From Ricinus communis (taxonomy: Eukaryota > Streptophyta > Magnoliopsida > Malpighiales > Euphorbiaceae), in assembly GCF_019578655.1 (NCBI RefSeq), contig NC_063263.1, forward strand, positions 8,555,001 to 8,619,000: a stretch of 64,000 bases of DNA, in the 5' to 3' direction. A model generated the notes under the pieces. It was not told where the DNA came from, did not search any database, and worked only from the letters and a program-made list of their open reading frames with translations. Positions 1 to 12,943 of the stretch are shown in pieces (position 1 is the stretch's first letter; each line of letters begins with the position of its first letter). The position numbers and the translations under genes were made by a program.

Positions 1-499
1 TTGTATTTTATATAATATGATTTTGTATGTATGCTCACACAAATTAAAATTAAAAAAACGCTAAAAACAAAAACGAAAGGTGAGTTGAAGGAGTGTCGGT
101 AACAAATGTCAAACTTAAAAAAGAGTCAACGTAAGTTCCCGAATAAAATTGTCAAGTTATCGGCGAGTATTTGAGGATAAATATAGAATATAGCCCAACC
201 AACTGCAATGTATGATCTGAAAGATCGGCCAGGTCTCTTGTAATTTGTGCTTAAGCTTTTTTACGGTCAGGCATCAGCTTTTTGCAATTTGGATGGCCTC
301 CTTCTCAAACGGTCTTCTTTACTTCATTTCCTATTTTGCCCTTCTCTCTTTTCTCTTTATATATTTTGGGATAAAATATCTTGTTGTTTCATAAAATTTA
401 GAGGGACATAAAAAATATGTAATTAAAAATTATAATAAAAAAATATTTTAGCATCAAAAATATTAATTGATAAAGATTTATTATTTTTATTTCGATTAG

Positions 500-501
<2 letters not shown>

Positions 502-532
<31 letters not shown>

Positions 533-533
533 T
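502..533. repeat. (ATT)n microsatellite
   Basis: About ten uninterrupted ATT units are read directly. Likely length-polymorphic; no functional implication. Confidence 0.9.
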
Positions 534-989
534 TTTCATATTTGATAATATAAATTTAGAGTATAATAATTTAAAACGTCATTATTTAACTGTTAAATTA
601 ATTTTACTGAATTAATGACTTTTTAAATAATACTTAATAGTTAAATAATAGAGTTAGATGTTGTTAAGCTCAAAAATCATATTATCAAACACATGCAGCT
701 TGATAATGATGACTGATTTGAGTAAATATAGTTAAAATCCTTATAAATTGAGACTTTTTTGCTGGTGAGATTTTTTTTTTAGCGATTTATAACCATCTAT
801 CTCTTTTTATTTAAAAGTTTACATATTCTAAATTGTAAAACTGTAAAATCACATGGTAATTATTTTTTTTATTTTTTTTTATTTTTAAAGAAATTCCCTC
901 TAATTTTGATAGCGTTTTTTTTTAATATGTCTAGAAATTAGATTCTCTCTTTTTAATTATTAATTTATTGATTAAATATTTAAAATGTC

Positions 990-1038
990 TTTTGTATAAT
1001 GATTTATAATTTTTAAAATCATAAATCATTATACAAAA
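990..1038. repeat. Perfect 18-bp inverted repeat (hairpin)
   Basis: The arm at 990-1007 is the exact reverse complement of 1021-1038, with a 13-base A/T loop. Similarity decays outside the arms. It may be the core of an old fold-back MITE, but no target-site duplication was found. Confidence 0.75.
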
Positions 1039-2221
1039 TATTTGAGTTTCAATGTCTATCTTTCTAATTGAATCTCAATTTATAGATGAATTCATAAGCT
1101 ACTCTTATTTATTTATCGTATATTTTATTAAAAATATTGTAGTAAAAATAATTAAAGATAATGCATTAATAAAAAAAATAATATTTTAATTTTTATATAA
1201 ATAGAATATGGCCACACTAAAATAGAACGGAAGTAATAACTTCGCTTTCTTCTTTTGTTGGATTTTCCTTGAATAGAAATCATTGTCCCTTTCTTATGGG
1301 TTTTTCCTTTTGATGGAGTCACTCTCAAGCTTTGTCTTTCTGCATGGATTATGAAGAACAAAATTGGCATTTATTTGCTAAATTATGTAAGAAGCAATCA
1401 TATTCTTATAAAATATCAATTTTTCGCACACAACAAACAATTGAACAACGAATTATAACATAAATTGATATACTGGATTTTCTTTTTCTTATAGAAAAAT
1501 CAAAATTCTTCTTTCAAAAAAAAAAAACAAAGATAAAAAGTTGAGTATGATTTATTTCATAATTTATTGTTATTGTCTTTTTATTTCGAAATAGAGAATT
1601 ATTTACTAACTTTTAGTTTGTTTGATACAAAAAAAATACTAGTAAATTAATAATGTTGTTCTTGAACTCAGAAAGTGATAAATAAAATAGTAATATTAAG
1701 GGAATATGAAGACGACAATGGTATTAATAATTGTGATGTTAATTATTTGTTATGAAAAAAAGGAGTGATATAAGTTGGTGATAGGCATGTGATAAATAAA
1801 AGGACAAAAGTAAGCAAGAATGAACAGAAATATTAGTGATTATAAAGATGATAATGGCATCTTCAATAGTATGTGTTAGTGAAATGAAGATAGGAAAGTC
1901 TCCTTTACATATGAAACTATCAGAATAGAAGAAATACTTCAAAGCAATTCACAAAGGCATAATTGGAGACTAGCATTATTTATAGTTATTATTTATTATG
2001 TCATAAATACTAAAATATTTAGATTTTATCATTAATATAATATAATAATATTAAATATTAATTTTTTTTTTTATATGTTTGAGCTTTATATTATTAATTA
2101 TATGTAAAATATAAGTTGAAATTTGAAACATAAAAGTTAAACTAGGCTTCATCCACTCTTGTCCTTAATCTGTGGATAGATAAAATCATAAAATGGTTCT
2201 TCAACATTACAGATCCTAGAA

Positions 2222-2228
2222 TATAAAA
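2222..2228 (+). promoter_or_regulatory. Possible TATA box of the LysM kinase gene
   Basis: A TATAAAA heptamer is followed by a pyrimidine-rich stretch (CTCTCTCT at about 2300) typical of plant 5' leaders. It implies a leader of about 680 nt before the start at 2939. A closer start site is possible because the leader is also T-rich at 2500-2900. Confidence 0.35.
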
Positions 2229-2530
2229 CAAGGGTGGTTTAGTCATATGAAAAAACTATTCTAAATATCAACACAACCTGTCTTCTTAATTAGCCTTTTC
2301 TCTCTCTCTCAAAGTCGCTTTCGCTTTTTTACAAGTGACAGCAATTACCGCCAGAAGGAAGTGAAGCTGAAATAAGAAAAACAAAAACACCAAACCCAAA
2401 TGAAAATGCACTCTCTGCAGGCCCCCCTTTCTCTGTTTCTTCTTCTCCTCCAAAAGCCTCCCTAGTACGCAATTCATCATCGCTCCCTCACCATTTTCTT
2501 CTCTTTTTCACCAGTTTTCTTTCAGTACCC

Positions 2531-2608
2531 ATGTTCTGCTATTTTGCTCCTCTGTTACTGAAAAGAACACTATCAGGAAAAAAGGAAAAGAGATTGAGAC
2601 TTCAGTAG
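2531..2608 (+). other. Upstream ORF in the presumed 5' leader of the LysM kinase gene
   Basis: This ATG opens a 25-codon frame ending in TAG, about 330 nt before the main start. If the leader begins upstream of it, ribosomes would meet this ORF first. Its peptide is basic at the C-terminus and unlike anything I know. Real only if the transcript starts before 2531. Confidence 0.3.
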
Positions 2609-2938
2609 ATCCCATTTCATAATCTTGATAATTTGTTTTGGTACCCTACCCATGTTTCTTTTACCATTTTTTGATAACTTGTCAGCTTTATTCACTTTCT
2701 TTCACGAAATTTAGCTTACGCTATTTCTTTCATTCCCATTGATTTTGTTTTTAAATGGTTTCGTTTTAATGTTTTTACTCCAAGTCCTCTTCATCAAAGA
2801 TCAAATCTTTAATTTCCCTTCTATTTTTCTTTAATTTAGATTCCAAGTTTCTTCATAAATTTCAAATCTTGAATCTTTTTCAAAGTTCTTGCTACTCTTG
2901 TTATTGCATAGTACGCAATCTTCTTAAATTCAACTACA

Positions 2939-5900
2939 ATGAATTATATTGTTTCACTAGCCTGCTTTCTTTCACTTCAAATCCTTTATGCACACTCATA
3001 TTCTACACAACCCATGAACTGCACGGACACCACACGCCTATGCACATCATATTTGGCTTTTAAACCTCAAGAAAATCAGTCTTTAGCAGTGATCCAAAGC
3101 ATGTTTGATGTGCTACCTCAAGATGTAACCATAGAGGACAATGATCATGGCTACATATTTATCAAAAAGAACTGTTCTTGCTTATTTACGACCAAAGTTT
3201 ATGCCAGTAATAGTACGTTCACAGTGAAATCAAATGAGGGTTATGTGTATGACATTGTGATCAATGCTTATGATGGGCTTGCTTTCCTTCCTAATACTAC
3301 AAGACCAGCTAAAGTTGGTGCAGTAATTTCATTGAGGTTGTTCTGTGGGTGTTCAAATGGGTTGTGGAATTACTTGATGAGCTATGTCATGAGGGAAGAA
3401 GACACAGTTGAGTCATTGTCAAGTCGATTTGGGGTTAGTATGGACAGCATTGAATCAGTAAATGGGATAGGAAATCCTGATAATGTTACTGTTGGCGCTC
3501 TTTATTATATTCCTTTGAATTCAGGTTAGTCTTCTACTGCATTTTTCTTTTTATTTTTTTTAAATTTTTTGATTTTTTGATTTTTTTTTTTTTTTTGGTG
3601 GGTGCTCTTGTTGTGCAATATTAAATGGTAAAACTAAAGTAAGTTCTCTGATTTTGACAGTGTGAAAGTAGGTTGATATGGTGATTTAGTATGTTGACTA
3701 AATTCTCTGGTACCCGTGTTATGATGCTTTGCCTTTTTTAGCTCTTAATTTCCTTCGCTTGTTAAGAGATTAATAAGAAATGTTGGTTGAAGATGTTGAT
3801 AATTTGCTGAATGTAGTTGCTGTATCTGTGAAGTTGGAACGCCCTGTTTCAATCTGCTATGTGATTTGAAGAAGTTGATATTGGTATGAATAATTGGTTG
3901 AGAGGCAATAGCAGAAATGTGGTTCATTGAAATGATTCTTGGCTATACAGTAGTTGGAGTTGCTTATGAATTATTTATCCTATTTTAAAACTACCGGGAC
4001 TAGGTTCAAAAATTGTGGTTGGAACATTGATTGTCTTGCTAATAAGACGTGGCCAGTTCTCCTCCCTATCCTATTAGCAACACACATTTGATTCCTCATG
4101 TAGTCCTCTACGTTATGTCCTTCAACTGGACTTCTATTTTTCATTCATTTTGAGAACAATGCAGATCTCTATATTCTAGTAGTTATTTGCTTATTAATCT
4201 CTTCCTGTCTTTTCCAGTTCCTGGCGAGCCTTATCCTCTGGAGACTGGTATTCCTCCTAGTCCTGCTCCAGTTCCTGAACCTGCTTTTGACACTTTCTCA
4301 GGTGTGGCTTTCTGTCTCTATGGTGTTGCCAGACACTAGAAGCTTGCTGTACCATTTTTGTGCCACTTCACGAATACACGTAACTGCACACACATACAGA
4401 GATTGAGCTATTGTATAGTTGTGTACTTCATTGGTTCTGAAATAAGATAATGACAAATTCTTCTGGCAACTTCTGAAAGAAATACCATGAATCTAACTGG
4501 AACATGGAAATGTGAAACTATATCAAGAAATCCTATAGTCTGCTATGAAATAATTACCTGCAATACAGCCTGATTAGGAATTGAAGTACTTGAAGTTTAA
4601 GCTATGGACAGATGACAAGTGTTAACTTGCATTTCCTATTAGTTCACCATTCCTCTTCTGTGTTGACTAATAGATTGCTCTCTTTTGATTAAACATAATT
4701 CACATTTGTGGAGATACTGTAGTCTAAATTAGAAGGATTTGCAGTAAAGTTTCATGAGTATTAGTTTGGTCCCTGAGTTTCTGATCATGATTATTAATCA
4801 CTTCTTTTATTTTATCTATTTTTCCTTGGTTCTTCTGGTTTTCATTAGCATCACTTCTTTATGCATTTTATTGATCTGGATGGTTTATGTTTGCAGCAAA
4901 TACACCAAAGAATAAGGCACATGTACCGTACGGATGGATCATAGGGGGCCTTGGTTTTGGTCTTGCACTGATAATACTTTGTATAGCTATTTGTGTATGC
5001 TTGAAGTCTTCCAGCTGCTTTTCTAAAGCTAAATCAGATCATGCTAAAGACTGTAATGACAAGATTTCTCATAAGTTTCAAATTCTTCGCAAGCCAAGCT
5101 TCTGTTGTGCTTCAGGAAGGTACATGTCTGGAAAATCTGGAGACTGGAAGCAAACAAATGGGGAATCTAGCAGCCACCACATTACTATACCCAAAGGTTT
5201 ACAGATTATATAAGATATTCTGAAATGGCTTTACTTCCACGAATTTCAGTATTAAGCATTGCTTTTTCAAGTATATGGTGCCAGTAGACTACATGATTTC
5301 CTTACAGAAATTAAGCTTCAGATGTTTGATTTTATATTCTTATTCACAGCTCTAGGAACGGATATGCTTGACATGGAGAAGCCTGTGGTTTTCACATGCG
5401 AAGAAATTATTTCTGCAACTGATGGATTTTCTGATGCAACTCTTACTGGGCATGGAACATATGGTTCTGTATATTATGGCCACCTTCATGACCAGGTTTC
5501 TAGCTGTTTCCTTTGTTTCTTGAGTTATACATTACTTTGTATAGTAACTTTTGCTATCACTCCAAATAAAATATTATGCCGATGTTTTCAGGAAGTTTCT
5601 ATTAAGCGAATGACTGCTACAAAAACTAAAGAATTCATGGCAGAGATGAAAGTCTTATGCAAGGTCCACCATACAAATCTGGTAGTGCTCTTTATAAATT
5701 GAAGGTTCACCAATGATGCTCTGAGTTTATAGGTCTGTTGGTTTCAGCAATTCGAAAATTGACTCCTTTATTGGTTTAAATTTGTCAAGGTAGAATTGAT
5801 TGGCTATGCAGCTAGTGATGATGAGCTCTTCTTAATTTATGAATATGCCCAAAAAGGTTCACTTAAAAGCCATTTACACGACCCTCAGAATAGGGGTAAG

Positions 5901-8010
5901 CTGTTTGTAAATTACTTGCTTGGTATAATTAAGTGTTCATAACTCTGTCTTGTCTTGCTACCTCACCTGTTTTGGATGATTTGAATTTCTTAAACTTCCT
6001 TTAATAATTATTCCAAGAAGATTTAAACGCGTCAATTTTGAATTTTCACTAGTAAGTAGTAGCTGGGATAGTGATAAAGGATTATACTTATACTTTCTAG
6101 ATGGAGGTTTGGGAAGATATCTTAATTAAATTTATATTTACCTGTGATATGGATATAAAATTCACTTACAAGAAATGGAATGTTAAAATGGTTATGGTTT
6201 GGGGTAAAAGCTGTATGATTTATAGATAACATTTGTGACAGACGCTGTCTAAGATTGTCATGAGTTAACATGATAGTTTTATGAAGTAACAATGAAAAAG
6301 AAAAAGGAATAACCATATTGAGAAGAATCTATGTCATTGTAGTTCATTCTGTAGCATGGTTACTTGAAAAGGATAAGAACATACAGTCTCTTTTTACTAT
6401 TAAGTTCTCCTGTCCATCATCTAAATAGTGGCATTTATTTGACTGAGTTGGACCCATAAGCCATTAGTTATGGTTACTAAGTTTCACAATTGATTTATGA
6501 AGGTCACACACCACTATCTTGGATTATGAGGGTCCAGATTGCACTTGATGCGGCTAGAGGTCTGGAATACATCCATGAGCACACCAAAACACACTATGTT
6601 CACCGTGATATCAAAACGAGCAACATCTTACTTGATGGTTCCTTCAGGGCTAAGGTTTTCTTAACATACCAGTTCTCATTATTTTAAACACAATATACAT
6701 TGATTTGTCTCAAAAAGTGTTTTGTATTTTAGATTTCAGATTTTGGATTGGCAAAACTTGTTGGAAAAAGAGGAGAGGGAGAAACTACAGCAACAAAAGT
6801 TGTTGGTACATTTGGTTATCTGGCCCCAGAGTAAGCAATTATTTCTCTAGTCAGCTATTTTGCTCTATCATGAATCTTTAAGAAGTTCTCAGCTTAAGAA
6901 TTGGTTGCAGATATTTGAGTGATGGTCTTGCCACAACCAAAAGTGATGTGTATGCATTTGGTGTCGTACTTTTCGAAATCATATCAGGGAAGGAAGCCAT
7001 CATACGGACTGAAGGTGCAGCGACAAAAAACTCTGAGAGGCGTTCATTGGCATCCATTGTAAGTTCTGCTATTGCACAAACTTTCCTTGATATACATATA
7101 TACACAGAAAAACATTGTTTGACTTCTTCCTTGTTTTTTAACTTTCAACTACCACTTCTGTTGGAATTGTCTCACATTTTTCTGATGCTAGTCTTTCCTT
7201 GGTTAAGTATTCATACCCAATACTATAATGCAATGCTAAAGCATTTCGCTTATGCTTGGAAATTACAGATGCTAGCAGCTCTTAGGAACTCACCTGACTC
7301 CATGAGCATGTCAAGCTTGAAAGATTACATTGATCGTAATATGATGGGTTTATATCCCCATGATTGTGTATTCAAGGTAAGTTTTCATTACCTTTGCTTA
7401 TGTTGTAAATGCCACCACAAATTGGCTGATCATACTTTGCCTTGACAATTAGAATCTAAAGCCCGCAATCTTTCTGTGGGCCAAACAAGGGCTAATTGTT
7501 AGATCACTTAATGTGATGGTCAGGAAAAGTAAATAAGGCAAAAGGCCATAAAATTTCTTGTAATAATTGATCTTGAAAGCAAATAGGAAAATGCTAGTTA
7601 ATCTAAATAATAAAAGCTGTGAATTTCCTAATAGCTCCACAAGGAATGGAATCATAATTTATACGACAAGCCTTCATTCCTAGCCAAAGTTAATCAGTAT
7701 ACTGCAAATGTATTTATAGGTGGTAATTGTATCGGTTGCTTTTGCTAATAAATGATAGGGTTGCTTATTTTCCAATCGCATCTCTCAATGATAATGCAGT
7801 GACTAACTTTTAAAATTGCCTTTCATGATGGATGTAAATACATAGATGGCAATGCTTGCGAAACAGTGCGTGGATGAGGATCCCATCCTACGGCCTGACA
7901 TGAAGCAAGTTGTGATTTCACTATCACAGATCCTTTTATCCTCTATTGAATGGGAAGCAACTCTTGCTGGAAATAGCCAAGTATTCAGTGGCTTGGTCCA
8001 AGGAAGATAA
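2939..8010 (+). CDS. LYK3: LysM receptor-like kinase, LYK3 type
   Basis: Plasma-membrane receptor kinase expected to bind N-acetylglucosamine polymers outside the cell and signal through an intracellular Ser/Thr kinase. Eleven coding exons: 2939-3524, 4218-4301, 4897-5196, 5350-5495, 5592-5681, 5790-5895, 6503-6654, 6733-6830, 6911-7058, 7269-7376, 7846-8010. They give 660 aa, close to Arabidopsis LYK3 (At1g51940), which it resembles throughout. Visible parts: signal peptide (about 1-20); LysM ectodomain with paired-Cys motifs (CSC at 79-81, CGC at 136-138); Pro-rich linker (about 197-223); membrane segment (about 236-258); kinase domain from about 338. Kinase landmarks are intact: Gly loop 357-364, VSIK lysine K377, HRD aspartate D473, N478, and DFG aspartate D491. 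An active kinase is therefore predicted. The C-terminus (FSGLVQGR) matches the family. Its role in immunity or hormone cross-talk is inferred from the family. Confidence 0.95.
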
Positions 8011-8629
8011 TTTTTGTGCAAGCTCCTTTCAGTTCCCACTCTTTTGCTCTCCTTCCTTATTTCCCCACTTGAGCCTATTATAGTCTTTGTAGTTACGCAT
8101 GCATAGGAGCACTGGTATTTCAATAAAGTGGTAATATGGTGGTGCTAGTTACAGGTTATCTATCTACATCTTTCTATCCCTTTTCTCCAGCGATTGATTA
8201 TTGTATACAAATTTTACCTGTGAGTTGAAAATTTTGATGTAATGTAAAATGTGGTGATATAGCTAGTGAAACGTTTGATTGCTCTTGTCAGACGATAGTT
8301 TGGTAGCTTAATTGAAGTGGCAGATATTGGTTTTATTCATTCATCTCGTTTTGTTTTGCATATTCCGATTTGTGAATGCTCTTGTTTTCTTGCACTCCAC
8401 CATTGAGGATACTCATGGAAAAGGATCTTCAGGGGTTATCAACAATATGATTCTGCAACGATGGAACTTTTATTTGAAGCTTGAAAGATTAGCCCTCCTG
8501 AATACAGTAACGTTCTTATATTATTGTGCCACAAACTCGAAAATTTCACAAGCTTATTTACTCTCACAATCTACTCTCCTATCATAACTGGTTGAAGTTC
8601 AGAGCTGCATGGAATTGGCAGGTAGAAAA
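8011..8629. other. Shared 3' region of two convergent genes
   Basis: About 620 bp separate the stop codons of the LysM kinase (+) and the dioxygenase (-). It should hold both 3' UTRs, possibly overlapping. No coding exon is supported. Confidence 0.6.
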
Positions 8630-9873
8630 CTACTTGCAAAGAGAAGCCAAAACACGGCGCGGCGGAGTGAATGATTTGCGGGCGTGAAGAACAGCCCAGT
8701 TATCAATCAGCAAAATGTCACCTTTCTGCCAAGGAATAGCAATGCTTTCCTCTTCAAGGATTTTCAAACAATCATAGATGATATCACCTGGCAATGGCTT
8801 ACCATCTCCAAACGTGACTGCTTTCACAGGATCATTTCGCATGTCTTTCCAACCTGTATATGCAGCCACCATGCTGTTGAACCAAATCTTCCGGTTTCTT
8901 AATTTGTCATATTTGATTGCTGGAATTGGACCCATTATTGTTTTCACTCCTCCATCTTCTAACCATTCCAACTTCATCCCAAGCTTAGCTGCCCTGTTTC
9001 AAACGGAACATAGTTCATAAAAGAAGCTAAACAGGATCTCTCGATCTAAAAGCTCTCAATCTTCGCGAGCGGAAATATAAACTAAGCAACTTGGTATTAG
9101 TTCATTATAGCAGTACCCCTAGTAAGTTATTACAATATCCAAGTCCAAGAATAAAGGACAAACCTTTCCTCTGCTAAGGTCTTGTCATTGGTTAAAAAAG
9201 TGGACTTCCATCCACGACCAATTGGGGAAGAAGGATCATCAACTTCAGGTAAAACTCGATTATAAATCAAACCGTACTTGTCCAGTCGTTCAACAAATTC
9301 AGGGTATTTCTCTTTCATTTTTTCATACACAATATGGCTTAAAACTATAGGAGTTTCTCCTCCACTCCCTGGTTCCACTTCACAAAAAAACAACAACTTG
9401 GATGGAAACTCGGGAACCTGACAAAATAGAGTTTATAAACTTTTCATACAATCATTAACTTAGTACAGGAAAATATAGAAGAAGAAGAAGAAGCGTTGAT
9501 CTGTTTTGTGTAGAGTATTCACCTGAGCCATCTCATGGTGGAAAGGGATTTTCTGATCAGGTGGGGACTCGTTGGCTGTGAAGACACGACCAACAACGTT
9601 GGTGCGAGGGGCAGCACCGCCTATGTAAGGCAACTCGTCGAACCCGAAAGCCTCGACGACGTCGTTGAAGTCAGAGGCTGTGTTTACTGAAAATCCTCTA
9701 AAGAGAATGGCTCCACTTTTGTGCAGTAAAGAGGTAAGGTATGGTTTTCCGGATTTAATGGAGTCTGTTAGGGAAGACAGAGTGGAAGGATTTGGAGATA
9801 GAATAGAAGGGAAAAGAAGGGAATTGAAATGCTTTTGATGTGAGATTTCGATTTCTTTGAATTGTTTCGCCAT
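8630..9873 (-). CDS. Clavaminate synthase-like Fe(II)/2-oxoglutarate dioxygenase (At3g21360 type)
   Basis: TauD/TfdA-family non-heme iron oxygenase. Three exons, in transcription order 9523-9873, 9164-9417, 8630-8993, give 322 aa with no frame break, against about 330 aa in Arabidopsis At3g21360, which it resembles end to end. The metal-site HxE motif sits in FHHEMAQ (about 111-117). The distal histidine is in NWAVLHAR near the C-terminus, with the 2-oxoglutarate-binding arginines in the following PPRR stretch. These are the ligands expected of the clavaminate-synthase-like fold, so catalysis is predicted. The substrate of the plant enzyme is unknown to me; bacterial relatives act on taurine or clavam precursors, which should not be carried over. 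No obvious targeting peptide, so probably cytosolic. Convergent with the LysM kinase. Confidence 0.93.
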
Positions 9874-9960
9874 TTTTGGTCTTTGTCTTGTGCTTCTACT
9901 TTCTTGAGTGTTCGGGTTGTGATCATGTTCTTGTTTTGTGTTGTCAGATTCTTTTAAGGT

Positions 9961-10775
9961 GAATTACAAAATACTTCCCCAAAGTTTGGGCATATTGTAT
10001 ATTAATACCCTCTCATATTACAATATAACTTTTTTAAGATTATAAAATTTAATTAATATATACTACAATTTCATTATCTACTTGGATATCATTACTACTC
10101 CAAAATCAACTTATAATACTATTACTGTATTTTATTAGACAAGTAACCTTTCATTTAGTACTCAAACATTCACTTACTTTCTCAAACATTTTTCATTACG
10201 CCATCTATAAGATCTCTTTTGATTTGTTTGTATAGTTGAGTTTAGTTATGGGCTTAATGATTGCGTTTGGCAAGAAACTATTTCGATCTTTTTAATTTGT
10301 TCATTAGTATGTATAATTTTTATTTTTAATCTATGAGTTTATTATTTATTACTGTTAATTTTAAAAGAACCGGTGGAAAATTAAAAAATAATAAATATAG
10401 ATACTAAATTTGAAAAGTAAATAATAAAATTATTTATTAAGACATGCAAAATAATTTAAGTTAATAGTAGTTTTATAAGTTAAGTGGATATTTCTAATAT
10501 TTTATTTATTTTATTAGAAATTAAATTTTGAAAATAATTAGCCTATATAAAATAGGAGAAAAAATATATTTAAACCATACTAATGTTAGAATTTAAATTC
10601 TTCCACTTTTCTATTTTATTTAGCAAACAATAGCCTTCATCTCTATTTTTTGATTAAATGTATAAAATTTAATATGAGAATTGACAGTAAATGACAATAA
10701 GGATATAATAGCATAATATTGAAATATGATGGGCAATAGTAATAATATGCAAAACTTGAGGTATTTGTAATAATT
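9961..10775. mobile_element. Probable non-autonomous inverted-repeat element (MITE-like)
   Basis: The first 60-70 bases (9961 onward: ATTACAAAATACTT..AAGTTTGGGCATATT) recur as a diverged reverse complement at the other end (to 10775). The interior is AT-rich and non-coding. No clear target-site duplication was found, so superfamily and exact ends are uncertain; the terminal sequence resembles plant Mutator-like MITEs. Confidence 0.5.
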
Positions 10776-12827
10776 GCTATTAGTCTTGACTTTTCTAGGA
10801 ACTTACTTGCAGCGAAATGGCGTCTAGGTTCAGTGGAATTCTTTTTGGACGTAACTGAAAAGCCTCCCAGGAAAAGAATTGAAACGGTAGTTATTCCTGT
10901 AATATTGGGCTTGCAATTTGTGTACCCGATCTAACATGCCAGGACCCAAGAACAATTGCGTCTCAGCTTTTTGATCTTCAAAATGTTCATCCTCAATTAG
11001 ACTTTACTATTACGTATATTTTGCATATAATTTAGCTTTCAAATTGAATATAAGAAAATACGAAGTCAGTTCCCCAAGAAGGTTTTAATTTTTCACAAGA
11101 ATTATACAACGTGACATAATTTTTATAAATATTATGGTACATTACTAATATTAACTAACTATAAATGTAAATATAATACAAAAACAACACCTCATATATA
11201 ATAAATTTATATATGTATTAATTCATGAGATCTAAGATTTTTATTAATTTATTAGTTAATAAATTATATTACTAATTAAACACTTTATTATAATTTTAAA
11301 AAACAACATACTAATTATAGTAGCTAATAAATAATTTCTTAATCAGATAATAATATTAGTTATATCTTAAAAATATTATATTAATTATGTTTTAATATTA
11401 TATTAACTAATAAAATTTTGATCATAAAAGAAGATAATATTAATTATATTTATAGTATTAAATTATATAATACTACAAATAATTGATAAATATTTTTAAA
11501 TAATTTTTATATTATTACTTCTAAAATATTGAAAACAACTAAGAAATAAATTTTAAAATAGTTAATTCGGTATTACTTTCTAAAATATTATAAATTAATA
11601 TTAAATATTTAAAATCTTATTAGCTTGTATTATAAATTTAATTTTATAATTAAAATAATAATTATGGTTGTAGAAATTACTAGTTATATATAATTTTATA
11701 GGATATCTATAAATTTATGGGAAAGTGTGCACCATTTTGTATTTTTACGACGACTTTTTATGATATTTTTAATTTTTTTTACATTTTTAGAAAAAAATAT
11801 TTATATGGTTTTTTTAGAATTGTATAATAATATCTTTTTGATATTTTATTGATATATTTTTAGTATATTTTTATTACCATTAAATATATTTTAAAATTTT
11901 ATTTTAATTATATATCTTCATGTATTTTAAATTTCATTTGATATATTTTTAGTATATTATGGTATATTTTTCGAAACACACTTGTTCATGATATCAAAAT
12001 ACACTAGTTGCTATAAAAATATATAATATCATTTAATTTATGAATACCAAATATAAAGATATAAAATAAAAATGATAAGATGATTTCAGACTAATATAAA
12101 TTAAAATCATATTCTATTAGTATATTATAGGTATACTTTTAGTATTTTTTTTGGATGAAATTCTAAAAAATAAATTCATAATAATATAAATTAAAATAAA
12201 AAATTGAATATTTTTTAGATATATTTTTAATATTTCTTTTTAACGAAATTATAAAAGAATAAAATAATTTAAAATAAAAAACTGAATTCACAATAATACA
12301 AATTAAAATAATATCTTTTCGATATCTTATAAATATATTTTTAGTATTTTTTCTTTCAGTATATTTTGGATATATTTTTAATTTTTTTTTGACTAAATTC
12401 TAAAAAAGATAGAAAAATATAAAATAAAAACTGAAATCACAATAATATAAAAAAATTTAAAAATATCATTTAGATATTTTATATGTATATTTTTATTATT
12501 TTTTTCTGTGACGAAATTCTAGAAAAAATCATATAATTTTTTTTTGAGAAAAACTGTAAAAAGCAAAGAATTCTAAAAAACCGTAAAAATAAAAAAATAA
12601 TGACTGTAATTTTTTTTTTTTTCAAAAGATAATTGACCGTGAAAATTCTTCTAATTTTATTTGCAGTGACTAATTTATTCAGGGTGGTGAACAGCTCTAA
12701 TGGATATTAATAAGTGCATTTATTTTCATTGCTTCGAGTTATAGTTGGTAAATTGAGCCCATATAGAGGGTGGATTCGGGTCTCAGCTTAGCAAGCCAAC
12801 TCCTATAGCCAGGCCATCCGACCCGAT
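10776..12827. other. Very AT-rich intergenic spacer
   Basis: No ORF of note. It lies between divergent genes (dioxygenase - and the mitotic-type gene +) and contains the degenerate tandem array at 11830-12540. Confidence 0.65.
11830..12540. repeat. Degenerate AT-rich tandem array, unit roughly 100-150 bp
   Basis: A block recurs about five times, at about 11830, 12110, 12210, 12315 and 12465. Each starts with a GATATTTTAT-like stretch, then ATATTTTTAGTATTTTTT, then GACGAAATTCTA, then an A-rich tract with CACAATAATATAAA. Copies differ by substitutions and indels, so the array is old. Confidence 0.55.
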
Positions 12828-12840
12828 CTTTTTATAGATT

Positions 12841-12851
12841 TGGCCGTTAGA
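12841..12851 (-). promoter_or_regulatory. Mitosis-specific activator (MSA) element
   Basis: Read on the - strand this is TCTAACGGCCA, an exact match to the MSA consensus YCYAACGGYYA bound by three-repeat MYB (MYB3R) factors in G2/M-phase plant promoters. It lies about 93 bp before the start codon of the gene at 12944 and just after a TATA-like TATAGATT at 12833. MSA elements work in either orientation. Confidence 0.7.
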
Positions 12852-12943
12852 GCGTCTGTCTTTCGCCCCCCTGCTCGCAAATTCAAATCCAAAACTTCAA
12901 AACTAACTCTCAAGCAGAGGTTTGTAGAGAGAGACCAAAAAAA

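Larger units (their letters stand above)
1..2220. other. AT-rich intergenic spacer
   Basis: No coding exon is supported here; the open frames are short, AT-rich and without recognisable protein content. The stretch holds an ATT microsatellite and a perfect 18-bp hairpin, both listed separately, and otherwise long A/T runs. It is the distal upstream region of the LysM kinase gene. Confidence 0.7.
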
